This document shows positions 16,852 to 25,656 of a DNA stretch of 64,000 bases, piece by piece. This DNA comes from Streptomyces sp. NBC_01451 (lineage in GTDB: Bacteria; Actinomycetota; Actinomycetes; Streptomycetales; Streptomycetaceae), in contig NZ_CP109479.1 of NCBI RefSeq assembly GCF_036227485.1, positions 8,742,001 to 8,806,000 on the forward strand. Direction: 5' to 3'. The translations under genes were made by a program, and so were the position numbers. Numbering within the stretch: position 1 is the first letter of the stretch; each line of letters begins with the position of its first letter. A model generated the notes under the pieces. That model saw only the letters and a program-made list of their open reading frames with translations, was not told the origin of the DNA and ran no database searches.

Positions 16852-17930
16852 TGGACCGACGGAAGAGGAACCAAGTGACGCAGGGCACGGAGCCGTTGGG
16901 GATCGCGGTCGTCGGGGCCGGCTACTGGGGTCCCAACCTCGTACGCAACTTCCAGGCCAGCGAGCAGTTCCGGCTGCGCTGGCTGTGCGACCTCGACGTG
17001 GACCGGGCCCAGCGGGTCCTCGGCGGCTACTCGACCGTCCAGGCCACTTCGGACTACGCCGCCGTACTCGCCGACCCGACCGTCGACGCCATCGCCGTGG
17101 CCACGCCCGCCGGGACCCACCTCGACATCGCCCTGGCCGCCCTGCGCGCCGGCAAGCACGTCCTCGTGGAGAAGCCGCTCGCGGCGACCTACGCCGACGG
17201 GGTGCGCCTGGTGGCCGAGGCGGAGGAGCGCGGGCTCACCCTGATGTGCGACCACACCTACTGCTACACGCCCGCCGTGGGCCGCATCAGGGAGCTGGTC
17301 CGCTCCGGCGAACTCGGCGAGATCCACTTCGTCGACTCGGTCCGCATCAACCTCGGGCTGGTCCAGAAGGACATCGACGTCATGTGGGACCTCGCCCCGC
17401 ACGACCTGTCGATCCTGGACTTCATCCTCCCCGACAACGTCGAGCCGGTCGCCGTCGCCGCCCACGGGGCCGACCCGATCGGCGCGGGACAGGCCTGCGT
17501 GGCCTATCTGACGCTCCAGCTCAACACGGGGGCCATCGCCCACGTGCACGTCAACTGGCTGTCGCCGACCAAGGTCCGTACCACCATGGTGGGCGGTGCC
17601 AAGCGCACCCTGATCTGGGACGACCTCAACCCCGCCCAGCGCGTGGCGATCTTCGACCGCGGGGTGGACCTGTCCGCGCCCCAGGAGATCGGCGCGGACG
17701 AGCGCCGGGACATGCTCGTGTCGTACCGCTCCGGAGACATGGTCGCGCCCGCCATCGGCGAGAAGGAGGCGCTGCGCAGCATGGTCGACGAGTTCGGCGA
17801 CTCGATCAGACAGCGCCGGGCACCGCTGACCGACGGCCGCGCGGGCCTGCGGGTGCTGGACATCCTTGAGGCGGCGTCCCGGAGTCTCGAATTCAAGGGC
17901 GCGGTCGTCGGCCTGCGCGCCGGGCGTTGA
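16851..17930 (+). CDS. Gfo/Idh/MocA oxidoreductase, WbpB/WlbA-like nucleotide-sugar 3-dehydrogenase
   Basis: The product has 359 residues. Its ATG overlaps the previous stop by 1 nt (TGATG). The Rossmann motif IAVVGAGYWGPNLVRNF (residues about 17-33) and VEKPLA (the family EKP, near 105) are clear. GYWGPNLVRNF followed by VMWDLAPHDLSILDF (near 180) is characteristic of the WbpB/WlbA subgroup, which oxidises C3 of UDP-GlcNAc-uronic acid. Such enzymes act with a PLP aminotransferase (WbpE) and an N-acetyltransferase (WbpD). Both partner types occur nearby. The enzyme would act in the cytoplasm to make a 3-amino sugar. The assignment to C3 oxidation is by family resemblance and context. Confidence 0.8.
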   Translation: MDRRKRNQVTQGTEPLGIAVVGAGYWGPNLVRNFQASEQFRLRWLCDLDVDRAQRVLGGYSTVQATSDYAAVLADPTVDAIAVATPAGTHLDIALAALRAGKHVLVEKPLAATYADGVRLVAEAEERGLTLMCDHTYCYTPAVGRIRELVRSGELGEIHFVDSVRINLGLVQKDIDVMWDLAPHDLSILDFILPDNVEPVAVAAHGADPIGAGQACVAYLTLQLNTGAIAHVHVNWLSPTKVRTTMVGGAKRTLIWDDLNPAQRVAIFDRGVDLSAPQEIGADERRDMLVSYRSGDMVAPAIGEKEALRSMVDEFGDSIRQRRAPLTDGRAGLRVLDILEAASRSLEFKGAVVGLRAGR

Positions 17931-17959
17931 CGTTCCCATTCACTGAGAAGGCAGGGCAG

Positions 17960-18955
17960 TTGAGCAGCGTACGAGGCAAGAAGATCCTGGTCACCGGGGG
18001 AGCGGGCACCATCGGCTCCAATCTCGTCGACCTCCTGGCCGAAGGCGGCGCCCGCGAGATCGTGGTGCTGGACAACTTCGTGCGCGGGCGGCGGGCCAAC
18101 CTCGCCAAGGCCATGCCCAGCGGCGTCGTGGAGGTCGTCGAGGGCGACATCCGGGACGCGGCCACCGTACGGAAGGTCACCGAGGGCGCCGACCTGGTGT
18201 TCCACCTCGCCGCGATCCGCATCACCCAGTGCGCGCAGGAACCCCGGCTGGCCAACGAGGTCATGGTCGACGGCACCTTCAACGTCCTGGAGGCCGCGGC
18301 CGACGCCGGGGTGGGCAAGGTGATCGCCTCGTCGTCGGCGTCCGTCTACGGCATGGCCGAGACCTTCCCGACGACCGAGCGCCACCACGCGTACAACAAC
18401 GACACGTTCTACGGCGCGGCGAAGGCCTTCAACGAGGGCATGCTGCGCAGCTTCCACGCCATGTACGGGCTGGACTACGTGGCGCTGCGCTACTTCAACG
18501 TCTACGGCCCCCGGATGGACATCCACGGCCTGTACACCGAGGTGCTCATCCGCTGGATGGAGCGCATCGAGGCGGGCGAGCCGCCGCTGATCCTCGGCGA
18601 CGGCACGCAGACCATGGACTTCGTCGACGTCCGGGACATCGCCAGAGCCAATGTGCTGGCCGCCGAGTCGGATGTGACGGACGAGGTGTTCAACGTCGCC
18701 AGCGGCACGGAGACCTCGCTGCGCGAACTCGCCGACGGCCTGCTGGAGGCCATGGGCGCCTCCGGCCTGGAGCCGGAGCACGGGCCCGCCCGCGCGGTGA
18801 ACGGCGTGGTCCGGCGGCTCGCGGACACCACCCGGGCCGCCGAGCGGCTCGGCTTCACGGCCCGGATCGACATGCGCACGGGGCTCAAGGACCTGGTGGA
18901 GTGGTGGCGTGCCGAGCGCGCCGCCGACGCCGCCGCTGCGGAGGCCGCCAAGTGA
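17960..18955 (+). CDS. NAD-dependent epimerase/dehydratase (nucleotide-sugar SDR)
   Basis: I start at TTG 17960 (MSSVRGKKILVTGG), 8 nt after AAGG; a TTG at 17927 overlapping the previous stop would add 11 residues. The product has 331 residues. The Rossmann motif is GGAGTIGSN near residue 11. The catalytic residues are Ser in SSSASVYG and Tyr151-x3-Lys155 (YGAAK). ALRYFNVYGP and DFVDVRDIA are typical of extended SDR enzymes acting on UDP- or dTDP-sugars, most often 4-epimerases. The TDxE motif of 4,6-dehydratases is absent, so epimerisation is likelier than dehydration. It shares an operon with two aminotransferases and an acetyltransferase; its stop overlaps the next start by 4 nt (GTGA). 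The substrate is not fixed by sequence. Confidence 0.85.
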   Translation: MSSVRGKKILVTGGAGTIGSNLVDLLAEGGAREIVVLDNFVRGRRANLAKAMPSGVVEVVEGDIRDAATVRKVTEGADLVFHLAAIRITQCAQEPRLANEVMVDGTFNVLEAAADAGVGKVIASSSASVYGMAETFPTTERHHAYNNDTFYGAAKAFNEGMLRSFHAMYGLDYVALRYFNVYGPRMDIHGLYTEVLIRWMERIEAGEPPLILGDGTQTMDFVDVRDIARANVLAAESDVTDEVFNVASGTETSLRELADGLLEAMGASGLEPEHGPARAVNGVVRRLADTTRAAERLGFTARIDMRTGLKDLVEWWRAERAADAAAAEAAK

Positions 18956-20091
18956 GCACTGACCGCATCCCGGTGATGATCCCCTGGCTCGGTGAGGAGG
19001 AGGCCAAGGCCGCCTCCGACGCCGTGCTGTCGGGGTGGGTCGCCCAGGGACCCAGGGTCGCCGCCTTCGAGAAGGCCTTCGCCGAGCGGGTGGGCGCCGA
19101 GCACGGCATCGCCGTCAGTTCCTGCACCACCGCCCTGCACCTGGCGCTCGTCGCGCTCGGCCTCGGCCCCGGTGACGAGGTCGTGGTGCCGTCGCTGTCG
19201 TTCATCGCCACCGCCAACGCCGTGCGCTACGTGGGTGCCGAGCCCGTGTTCGCCGACGTCGACCCCGCCACCGGCAACCTGACCACGGCCACCGTGGACG
19301 CGGTCCGCACCCCCCGCACCAAGGCCGTCCTCGCCGTCCACCAGGGCGGCGTACCGGCCGACGTGCACAGCCTGCGCGCCGCCTGCGCCGACTGGGACCT
19401 GCCCCTCGTCGAGGACGCGGCCTGCGCCATCGGCTCGACCGTCGGCGGCAAGCCCGTCGGACAGGGCGCGCTGATCGCCGCCTGGTCCTTCCACCCCCGC
19501 AAGCTCGTCACCACCGGCGAGGGCGGCATGATCACCACCGACGACGCCGAGTGGGCGGTACGCCTGCGCCGACTGCGCGAGCACGGCATGAACGCCTCGG
19601 CGGCCGAACGCCATTCGAGCAGCAGGCCCGTCCTGGAGAGCTACCTCGAAGTCGGCTACAACTACCGGATGACGGACGTCCAGGCCGCGATCGGCCTGGT
19701 CCAGCTCGGCAAACTCGACGCGATGATCGCCCGCCGCCGCGAACTGGCGTCCCGCTACGACGCGTTGCTGCGGGACGTGCCCGGACTCACCCCCGTACGC
19801 GACCCCGAGCACGGGCAGAGCAACTTCCAGTCCTACTGGGTGCTGCTGGCCGAGGACTTCCCCGTCGGCCGCGACGACCTGCTCGGCGCGCTCGCCGAGG
19901 CCGGCGTCTCCGCCCGGCGCGGGATCATGGCCTCGCACCTCGAACCCGCCTACGAGGGGCACCCGGCCGCGCCGCTGCCGGTCACCGAGCGGATCAGCCG
20001 CGACTCGCTCATCCTGCCGCTGTTCCACACGCTGACCGAGGCGCAGCAGGACCGCGTCGTGGCGGCACTGCGCGAACAGGCCCGTGGATGA
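18952..20091 (+). CDS. DegT/DnrJ/EryC1 PLP-dependent sugar aminotransferase
   Basis: The product has 379 residues from GTG 18952, overlapping the epimerase stop by 4 nt. It carries the family signatures SSCTTALHLALVALGLGPGDEVVVPS, DVDPATGNL and VEDAACAIGS (PLP-phosphate region). The Schiff-base lysine is in SFHPRKLVTTGEGGM. These enzymes transfer an amino group from glutamate to a keto-sugar nucleotide in the cytoplasm. The acetyltransferase gene starts inside its stop codon (ATGA), which suggests that the amino sugar made here is acetylated by that product. This resembles PglE-PglD or related pairs for 4-amino sugars. Whether it works on C3 or C4 is open; a second, different aminotransferase lies two genes on. 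Confidence 0.88.
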   Translation: MSTDRIPVMIPWLGEEEAKAASDAVLSGWVAQGPRVAAFEKAFAERVGAEHGIAVSSCTTALHLALVALGLGPGDEVVVPSLSFIATANAVRYVGAEPVFADVDPATGNLTTATVDAVRTPRTKAVLAVHQGGVPADVHSLRAACADWDLPLVEDAACAIGSTVGGKPVGQGALIAAWSFHPRKLVTTGEGGMITTDDAEWAVRLRRLREHGMNASAAERHSSSRPVLESYLEVGYNYRMTDVQAAIGLVQLGKLDAMIARRRELASRYDALLRDVPGLTPVRDPEHGQSNFQSYWVLLAEDFPVGRDDLLGALAEAGVSARRGIMASHLEPAYEGHPAAPLPVTERISRDSLILPLFHTLTEAQQDRVVAALREQARG

Positions 20092-20792
20092 GCGGACTTC
20101 TGATCATCGGCGCGGGCGGCTTCGCCCGGGAGACCGCACAGGCCGTACGGGACGCGGGTGACGTCGACCTGCTCGGGCACCTCGACGACAACTCCGCCCT
20201 GCACGGCACCGAGGTGGACGGCGTGCCCGTGCTCGGCGGCTGCGACCTGGTCCACGACCTGCCCGGGACGCGGGTCGTGATCTGTGTGGGCAATCCCCGG
20301 GACTACGCGGCCCGCGCCCGCCTGGTCCGCAGGCTCGGCCTGCCGGCGGACCGCTACGCCACCGTGATCCACCCGACGGCCTCGGTGTCGGCGACCTCGG
20401 AGGTCGGTCCGGGCTCGGTGCTGCTCGCGCACTGTGTCCTGACCGCCGCCGTGCGGGTGGGCGCGCATGTCGCGGTGATGCCGCAGGTCGTCCTCACCCA
20501 TGACGACGTGGTCGAGGACTTCGCCACGATCGCCTCCGGTGTCCGCCTGGGCGGGGGAGCGCGGCTGGAGCGGGGCGCCTATGTGGGCTCCGGAGCCCTG
20601 GTCCGGGAGGGCACGGTGGTCGGCGCCTGGTCGCTGGTCGGGATGGGCAGCGCCGTGCTCGGTGATGTGCCGCCGGGCGAGGTCTGGGTGGGGAGCCCGG
20701 CCCGGCGACTGCGCGCGGCGGCGGCGCCCGCGCTGGACGAACTCGCGACACGGACAACAGCACGAACAACAGTGGGGGGACCGCTGAGATGA
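20088..20792 (+). CDS. NeuD/PglD-like sugar N- or O-acetyltransferase
   Basis: The product has 234 residues. The N-terminal 80 residues form a small Rossmann-like domain (LLIIGAGGFARETAQAVRDAG). From about 95 on, hexapeptide repeats form a left-handed beta-helix (HPTASVSATSEVGPGSVLLAHCVLTAAVRVGAHV, split over several turns). This arrangement is that of the NeuD/PglD/VioB family, which uses acetyl-CoA on amino or hydroxyl groups of nucleotide sugars. His157 region LTHDDVVEDFATI holds the usual catalytic His-Asp. It overlaps the upstream aminotransferase and the downstream aminotransferase by 4 nt each, so the three are translationally coupled. Acetylation of the amino sugar made upstream is the likely role. 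Confidence 0.85.
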   Translation: MSGLLIIGAGGFARETAQAVRDAGDVDLLGHLDDNSALHGTEVDGVPVLGGCDLVHDLPGTRVVICVGNPRDYAARARLVRRLGLPADRYATVIHPTASVSATSEVGPGSVLLAHCVLTAAVRVGAHVAVMPQVVLTHDDVVEDFATIASGVRLGGGARLERGAYVGSGALVREGTVVGAWSLVGMGSAVLGDVPPGEVWVGSPARRLRAAAAPALDELATRTTARTTVGGPLR

Positions 20793-21907
20793 ACCAGATT
20801 CCGCTTGTGGACCTGAAAGCGGCCCATGAGGAGGTCGCCGACGAGGTACGGGCCGGATTCGAACGGATCCTGGCCAACACCGCGTTCATCGGCGGCGACG
20901 AGGTGGGAGCCTTCGAGCGCGAGTACGCCGGCTTCGGCGGCGTCGCGCACTGCGTGGGCGTCGCCAACGGCACCGACGCCGTCGAACTCGCCCTGCGCGC
21001 GAGCGGGGTCGGGCCCGGCGACGAGGTCGTCATACCCGCCAACACCTTCATCGCCACCGCCGGAGCGGTCGCCCGGATCGGCGCCAGGCCCGTCCTGGCC
21101 GACTGCCTGCCCGACACCTACCTCCTCGACCCGCAGGCCGCGCTGGACGCCGTCGGCCCGGCCACCCGCGCGGTCGTGCCGGTGCACCTGTACGGGCAGA
21201 TGGCGGAGGTGACCGCGCTGGCCGGTCAGGTGCCCGACCGGGTACGGGTCGTCGAGGACGCCGCCCAGTGCCAGGGCGCCACCCGCGAGGGACGCTCACC
21301 CGGCAGCGGCGGGATCGCGGCGACCAGTTTCTACCCGGGCAAGAACCTGGGCGCCTACGGCGACGCCGGCGCGGTCCTCACCGACGACGAGGAACTCGCG
21401 GGCCTGGTACGCGCGATAGCGAACCACGGCGGCGTCGCCAAGTACCGCCACGACGTCCCCGGGTTCAACAGCCGTCTGGACGGGCTGCAGGCCGTCGTCC
21501 TGCGGGCCAAGCTGTCCCGGCTGGCGGACGGCAACGCGGCCCGGCGGGCCGCCGCTGCCCGCTACGACCTACTGCTCGCCGACCTGGCGTCCACCGGGCG
21601 GGTCGTGCTCCCCACGACGGACGCCGGCAACGTCCACGTATGGCACCTGTACGTCGTCCAGGTCGACGGCACCGACCGGGACGACATCGTCGGCAAACTC
21701 AACGCGGAAGGCATCGGCGCGGGGGTGCACTACCCCGCGCCCGTCCACCTCACCGAGGCATTCCGGCATCTCGGCCACGCCCGCGGCGACTTCCCCCACG
21801 CCGAGAAGGCGGCGGACCGCATCGTGTCGCTGCCGCTCTTCCCCCAGATAAGCCCCGACCAGCAGCAACGCGTCGTGGACACGCTCACCAAGGCGCTCCA
21901 GAGCTGA
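20789..21907 (+). CDS. DegT/DnrJ/EryC1 PLP-dependent sugar aminotransferase (WbpE-like)
   Basis: The product has 372 residues. It begins IPLVDLKAAHEEVADEV, typical of the WbpE/FdtB/DesV branch. Other signatures are VGVANGTDAVELALRA, VEDAAQCQGA and the lysine motif FYPGKNLGAYGDAGAV. WbpE-type enzymes aminate C3 of the keto-sugar made by WbpB-type dehydrogenases, and a WbpB-like gene is four genes upstream in the same operon. It is only distantly like the other aminotransferase at 18952 (different start and lysine motifs), so the locus probably makes two amino sugars or aminates two positions. It is the last coupled gene of the plus-strand sugar operon; 71 bp follow before the secreted protein gene. 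Confidence 0.88.
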   Translation: MNQIPLVDLKAAHEEVADEVRAGFERILANTAFIGGDEVGAFEREYAGFGGVAHCVGVANGTDAVELALRASGVGPGDEVVIPANTFIATAGAVARIGARPVLADCLPDTYLLDPQAALDAVGPATRAVVPVHLYGQMAEVTALAGQVPDRVRVVEDAAQCQGATREGRSPGSGGIAATSFYPGKNLGAYGDAGAVLTDDEELAGLVRAIANHGGVAKYRHDVPGFNSRLDGLQAVVLRAKLSRLADGNAARRAAAARYDLLLADLASTGRVVLPTTDAGNVHVWHLYVVQVDGTDRDDIVGKLNAEGIGAGVHYPAPVHLTEAFRHLGHARGDFPHAEKAADRIVSLPLFPQISPDQQQRVVDTLTKALQS

Positions 21908-21978
21908 TCGGTCCCCTGTTTCACGCTCCACGCCGACAATTCAGGGTCGGCCCAGCACAGCACCGCTGAGAGGTACAC

Positions 21979-24900
21979 ATGAACAGATGGGGCAGACGGA
22001 TCCGGGGCGGGCGCCTCGCCGTCGTAGCAGCATTGATATGGGCGGTGCTCCCGCAGGCCCTGCCCGCACAGGCGGCATCCGATCCGTGCGGAACCGCTTC
22101 GAACGCGATCGTCTGCGAGAACTCCAAGACGGGCAGCCCTATGTCCGACTGGTACTCGCCCAACGCCTACGGTGGCATCAAGGGCTTCTCCACCAAGGAG
22201 AGCGTCCAGGCCGGTGACACCGTCCAGTTCAAGATCCAGTCACCGGTCTCGTACCACGTCGAGATCTACCGCCTCGGCTGGTACGGCGGCGACGGGGCAC
22301 GTCTGATGTCGACCGCGGCCCAGGCAGCGGTGACCTACTCGGCCAACTACACGAGCAATCCCGCCAGTTGCACCACCAAGAGCAGCACGGGACTCGTCGA
22401 CTGCGGCAACTGGCCCGTGACCGCGTCCTGGGCGGTGCCCAGCGACGCCGTGTCCGGCCTGTACATCGCGAACCTGACGCAGACGGACGGCGACGGCCTG
22501 ATGCCGTACCCGTTCGTCGTCCGCAAGGACTCCAGCACCTCCGACATCGTCGTACAGACCAGTGACCAGACCTGGCAGGCCTACAACGACTACGGCGGCC
22601 AGGACTTCTACGGCGGCGCGGGCCCCGCGCCGGACGGCCGCGCCTACGAGGTCAGCTACAACCGGCCGCTGGACATCGGCGGCGACAACGGCATCTACGG
22701 CTCCGAGTTCATGATGCTGTCCTGGCTGGAGCGCAACGGCTACGACGTCAGCTATCTGTCGGGCGTGGACGTGTCGACCAACGGCGCCACCCTGTTGCCG
22801 AGGCACAAGGTGTACCTGTCCTCCGGCCACGACGAGTACTGGACGCAGAGTCAGTACTCCAACGTGCTGGCGGCCAGGAAGGCAGGCGTCCGGCAGGCCT
22901 TCTTCAGCGGCAACGAGGTCTTCTGGAAGACCCGGCTCGCCGCGAGCAACGACGGCACGAGCACGGCGAACCGGACCCTGGTCTGCTACAAGATGACCAA
23001 GATGACGCAGGGCAACGGCATCGCCGACCCCAGCGGCACCTGGACCGGCACCTGGATGGACCCGACCAGCACTTCCTACGGCCAGACCTACCAGCCGCCG
23101 AACATCCTCACCGGTTCCATGTTCACGGTGAACGGCTACCGCGCCGACTCGATCACGGTCCCCGGCTCGTACGGCAAGAACCGGATCTGGCGCAACACCT
23201 CCATCGCGAACCTCACGTCGAGCCAGACGGCCACCTTCCCGGCCGGCACCCTCGGCTACGAGTGGGACAGCGACATCGTCAACAGCACCAGGCCCGCCGG
23301 AGCGATCCATCTGTCGTCCACGACAGTTGACATCGACGACGGCAAGTACCGCCTCGACTGGGGCAACATGTACGGCAACGGCACCGCGACGCACAATCTC
23401 GTCGAGTTCCGCGACCAGGACTCCGGAGCCCTGGTGTTCGGAGCGGGCACCGTCCAGTGGTCGTGGGGCCTGACCAACCTCCCCACGTACGACCCCGAGG
23501 ACGTCGTGGTCACCGAGGACGCCCGCATGCAGCAGGCGACCGTGAACGTCCTCGCCGACATGGGCGTCCAGCCGCTGACCCTGCAGAGCAACCTCGCCAG
23601 TGCCACCGCCTCCACCGACACCACCGGCCCGGCCGTCACCGTGACGAGCCCGGCCTCCGGCGTCACCGTCCCGGCACTGAAGCCGGTCACGATCAGTGGC
23701 ACCGCCGCCGACTCCGGCGGGGGCGTGGTGGCCCGCGTCGAGGTGTCCACCGACGGTGGAACGACCTGGAACGCCGCCACCGGACTGACGTCCTGGACGT
23801 ACAGCTGGACGCCGACAGCCCCGGGCAGCGCGTCCATCAAGGTCCGCGCGGTCGACGACAGCGTCAACATCGGCGCCGTCACCACCATCCCGGTGACCGT
23901 CGGCCCCCAGGCGTGCCCCTGCACCGTCTGGCCCGCCACCGCGGTGCCCGGCACCCTCAACGCGGGCGACAACGGCCCGCTGGAGCTCGGCGTCAAGATC
24001 CGCACCACGGTGGCCGGTTCGATCACCGGCGTCCGCTTCTACAAGTCGCCGGCCAACACGGGCACCCACACCGGCAGTCTGTGGAGCGCCTCCGGCACCC
24101 GCCTGGCCACCGGCACCTTCACCAACGAGACGGCCTCCGGCTGGCAGCAGCTGAACTTCGCCACCCCGGTCACCGTCAAGGCCAACACCACCTACGTCGC
24201 CTCGTACTTCGCCCCCAACGGCGGATACTCCTACGACGGCGGCTACTTCTCCTCCGGCGCGGCCGGCCTGGCCCCGCTCACGGCACTCCAGTCGGGCACC
24301 GACGGCGGCAACGGCGTCTACCGCTACAGCTCGACCAGCGCCTTCCCGTCCTCGGCGTCCTCGGGCAGCAACTACTGGGTGGACGTGGTGCTCGACACCT
24401 CGACGGCCAGTACGACCCCGCCCGTCGTCACCTCGACCTCACCGACGTCGGGAGCGACCGGCGCGTCGATCACGGCACCGGTGTCGGCCGTCTTCGACCA
24501 CGCCATCGACGCCGACACCCTGGCGTTCACCCTGAAGGACCCGAACGGCAACACCGTGCCAGGCACCAAGACGCTCCCCGCGTCGAACCAGGCGACGTTC
24601 ACCCCGTCGACGGAACTGGAACTGCACACCACGTACACCGCGTCCGTCCAGGCCGAGGACCTGTGGGGCAACGCCATGTCGGCCCCGGTGACGTGGTCGT
24701 TCACCACCAGTTCCACCCCGCCCGCGGTCACCTGCCCCTGCACGCTGTGGAACTCCAGCACCGTGCCGGCCAGGACCGCCGTCACCGACGACCCCAACTC
24801 CCTCGAACTGGGCACCAGGTTCCAGTCCTCGGCGAGCGGCTGGGTCACCGGCGTCACCTTCTACAAGGGCGCCACCAACACCGGCACCCACACGGGCAGC

Positions 24901-25581
24901 CTCTGGTCCGCCGACGGCACGCTCCTCGCCACCGGCACCTTCACCACCGAGTCCGCCTCCGGCTGGCAGACGATGACGTTCGCGACCCCGGTGGCGATCA
25001 GCGCCGACACCGCGTACGTCGTCTCCTACCACGCGCCGAACGGCAACTACGCGGTGGACGGCGGCTACTTCGCGTCGGCCCACAAGTCCTACCCGCTGAC
25101 CGCCACCGCCGACATCAGCACGGCCCACAACGGGCTGTACCGGTACGGCAGTGACGTGGCCTTCCCCACCGGTTCCTATGGTTCCGCGAACTACTGGGTG
25201 GGGCCGGTCTTCACCGCCGACGACCCGTCCGCGTCGTTGACGTCGGGCACATCCTCGGAGGTGGGCACCTCCGCGCTGGCGCGCACCGCCGACGCGGCCA
25301 ACCCGCTGGTCACCTCGCTGCCCAGCACGGCCAAGCTGTCCACGGTGAAGGCGACGGTGACCGTCCTGCCGGGCGCGAAGGCCGCTGCCGCCGGGAAGCT
25401 CAAGGTCAAGGCCGTCCTCTCCTACAACCGGGCCACCCACAAGGTGTCCGTCCACCTGTCCACCCCGCTGCCGGACGGCACGCGGTTCAAGATCACGGTC
25501 ACGGCCCGGGACAAGCAGCACCACACGGTGACGTCCCGCGTCTGGACCCTCACCAGCAAGACCGTCCACAAGAAGAACTGA
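21979..25581 (+). CDS. Large secreted multidomain protein (DMF-ase-like domain, Ig-like and two DUF4082 domains)
   Basis: The product has 1200 residues with a Sec signal peptide (1-33, ending QALPAQAAS). Residues about 45-530 resemble the large-subunit-like domain of N,N-dimethylformamidase, a fold found in many secreted actinobacterial proteins of unknown activity. Residues about 550-640 are a bacterial Ig-like domain. Two DUF4082 domains (about 645-805 and 915-1075) each open with CPCT-W and share FYK-NTGTHTGSLWSA; the pair looks like an internal duplication. A second Ig-like domain lies between them. The last 120 residues are Lys/Ser/Ala-rich and resemble an Ig-like or cell-wall-associated tail. 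It sits inside the polysaccharide locus, so binding or trimming of the exported polymer is likely. No catalytic residue can be named. Confidence 0.72.
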   Translation: MNRWGRRIRGGRLAVVAALIWAVLPQALPAQAASDPCGTASNAIVCENSKTGSPMSDWYSPNAYGGIKGFSTKESVQAGDTVQFKIQSPVSYHVEIYRLGWYGGDGARLMSTAAQAAVTYSANYTSNPASCTTKSSTGLVDCGNWPVTASWAVPSDAVSGLYIANLTQTDGDGLMPYPFVVRKDSSTSDIVVQTSDQTWQAYNDYGGQDFYGGAGPAPDGRAYEVSYNRPLDIGGDNGIYGSEFMMLSWLERNGYDVSYLSGVDVSTNGATLLPRHKVYLSSGHDEYWTQSQYSNVLAARKAGVRQAFFSGNEVFWKTRLAASNDGTSTANRTLVCYKMTKMTQGNGIADPSGTWTGTWMDPTSTSYGQTYQPPNILTGSMFTVNGYRADSITVPGSYGKNRIWRNTSIANLTSSQTATFPAGTLGYEWDSDIVNSTRPAGAIHLSSTTVDIDDGKYRLDWGNMYGNGTATHNLVEFRDQDSGALVFGAGTVQWSWGLTNLPTYDPEDVVVTEDARMQQATVNVLADMGVQPLTLQSNLASATASTDTTGPAVTVTSPASGVTVPALKPVTISGTAADSGGGVVARVEVSTDGGTTWNAATGLTSWTYSWTPTAPGSASIKVRAVDDSVNIGAVTTIPVTVGPQACPCTVWPATAVPGTLNAGDNGPLELGVKIRTTVAGSITGVRFYKSPANTGTHTGSLWSASGTRLATGTFTNETASGWQQLNFATPVTVKANTTYVASYFAPNGGYSYDGGYFSSGAAGLAPLTALQSGTDGGNGVYRYSSTSAFPSSASSGSNYWVDVVLDTSTASTTPPVVTSTSPTSGATGASITAPVSAVFDHAIDADTLAFTLKDPNGNTVPGTKTLPASNQATFTPSTELELHTTYTASVQAEDLWGNAMSAPVTWSFTTSSTPPAVTCPCTLWNSSTVPARTAVTDDPNSLELGTRFQSSASGWVTGVTFYKGATNTGTHTGSLWSADGTLLATGTFTTESASGWQTMTFATPVAISADTAYVVSYHAPNGNYAVDGGYFASAHKSYPLTATADISTAHNGLYRYGSDVAFPTGSYGSANYWVGPVFTADDPSASLTSGTSSEVGTSALARTADAANPLVTSLPSTAKLSTVKATVTVLPGAKAAAAGKLKVKAVLSYNRATHKVSVHLSTPLPDGTRFKITVTARDKQHHTVTSRVWTLTSKTVHKKN

Positions 25582-25595
25582 CCGATCACAACCCA

Positions 25596-25637
25596 CCGTC
25601 GGTGGCCTCCCGCACAACCGCGGTAGGCCACCGACGG
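25596..25637. terminator. Terminator after the secreted protein gene
   Basis: CCGTCGGTGGCCT (25596-25608) pairs perfectly with AGGCCACCGACGG (25625-25637), a 13 bp stem with a 16 nt loop. It lies 15 bp after the stop and 20 bp before the next gene start, so that gene needs its own promoter or read-through. Confidence 0.78.
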
Positions 25638-25656
25638 GGATTGGCTTTCCCAACAG

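Noticed and set aside
17927..17959. TTG 17927 as start of the epimerase
   Set aside because: It overlaps the previous stop but has no ribosome site, and it adds a short segment before the Rossmann strand. TTG 17960 with AAGG at suitable distance is preferred; certainty is modest.
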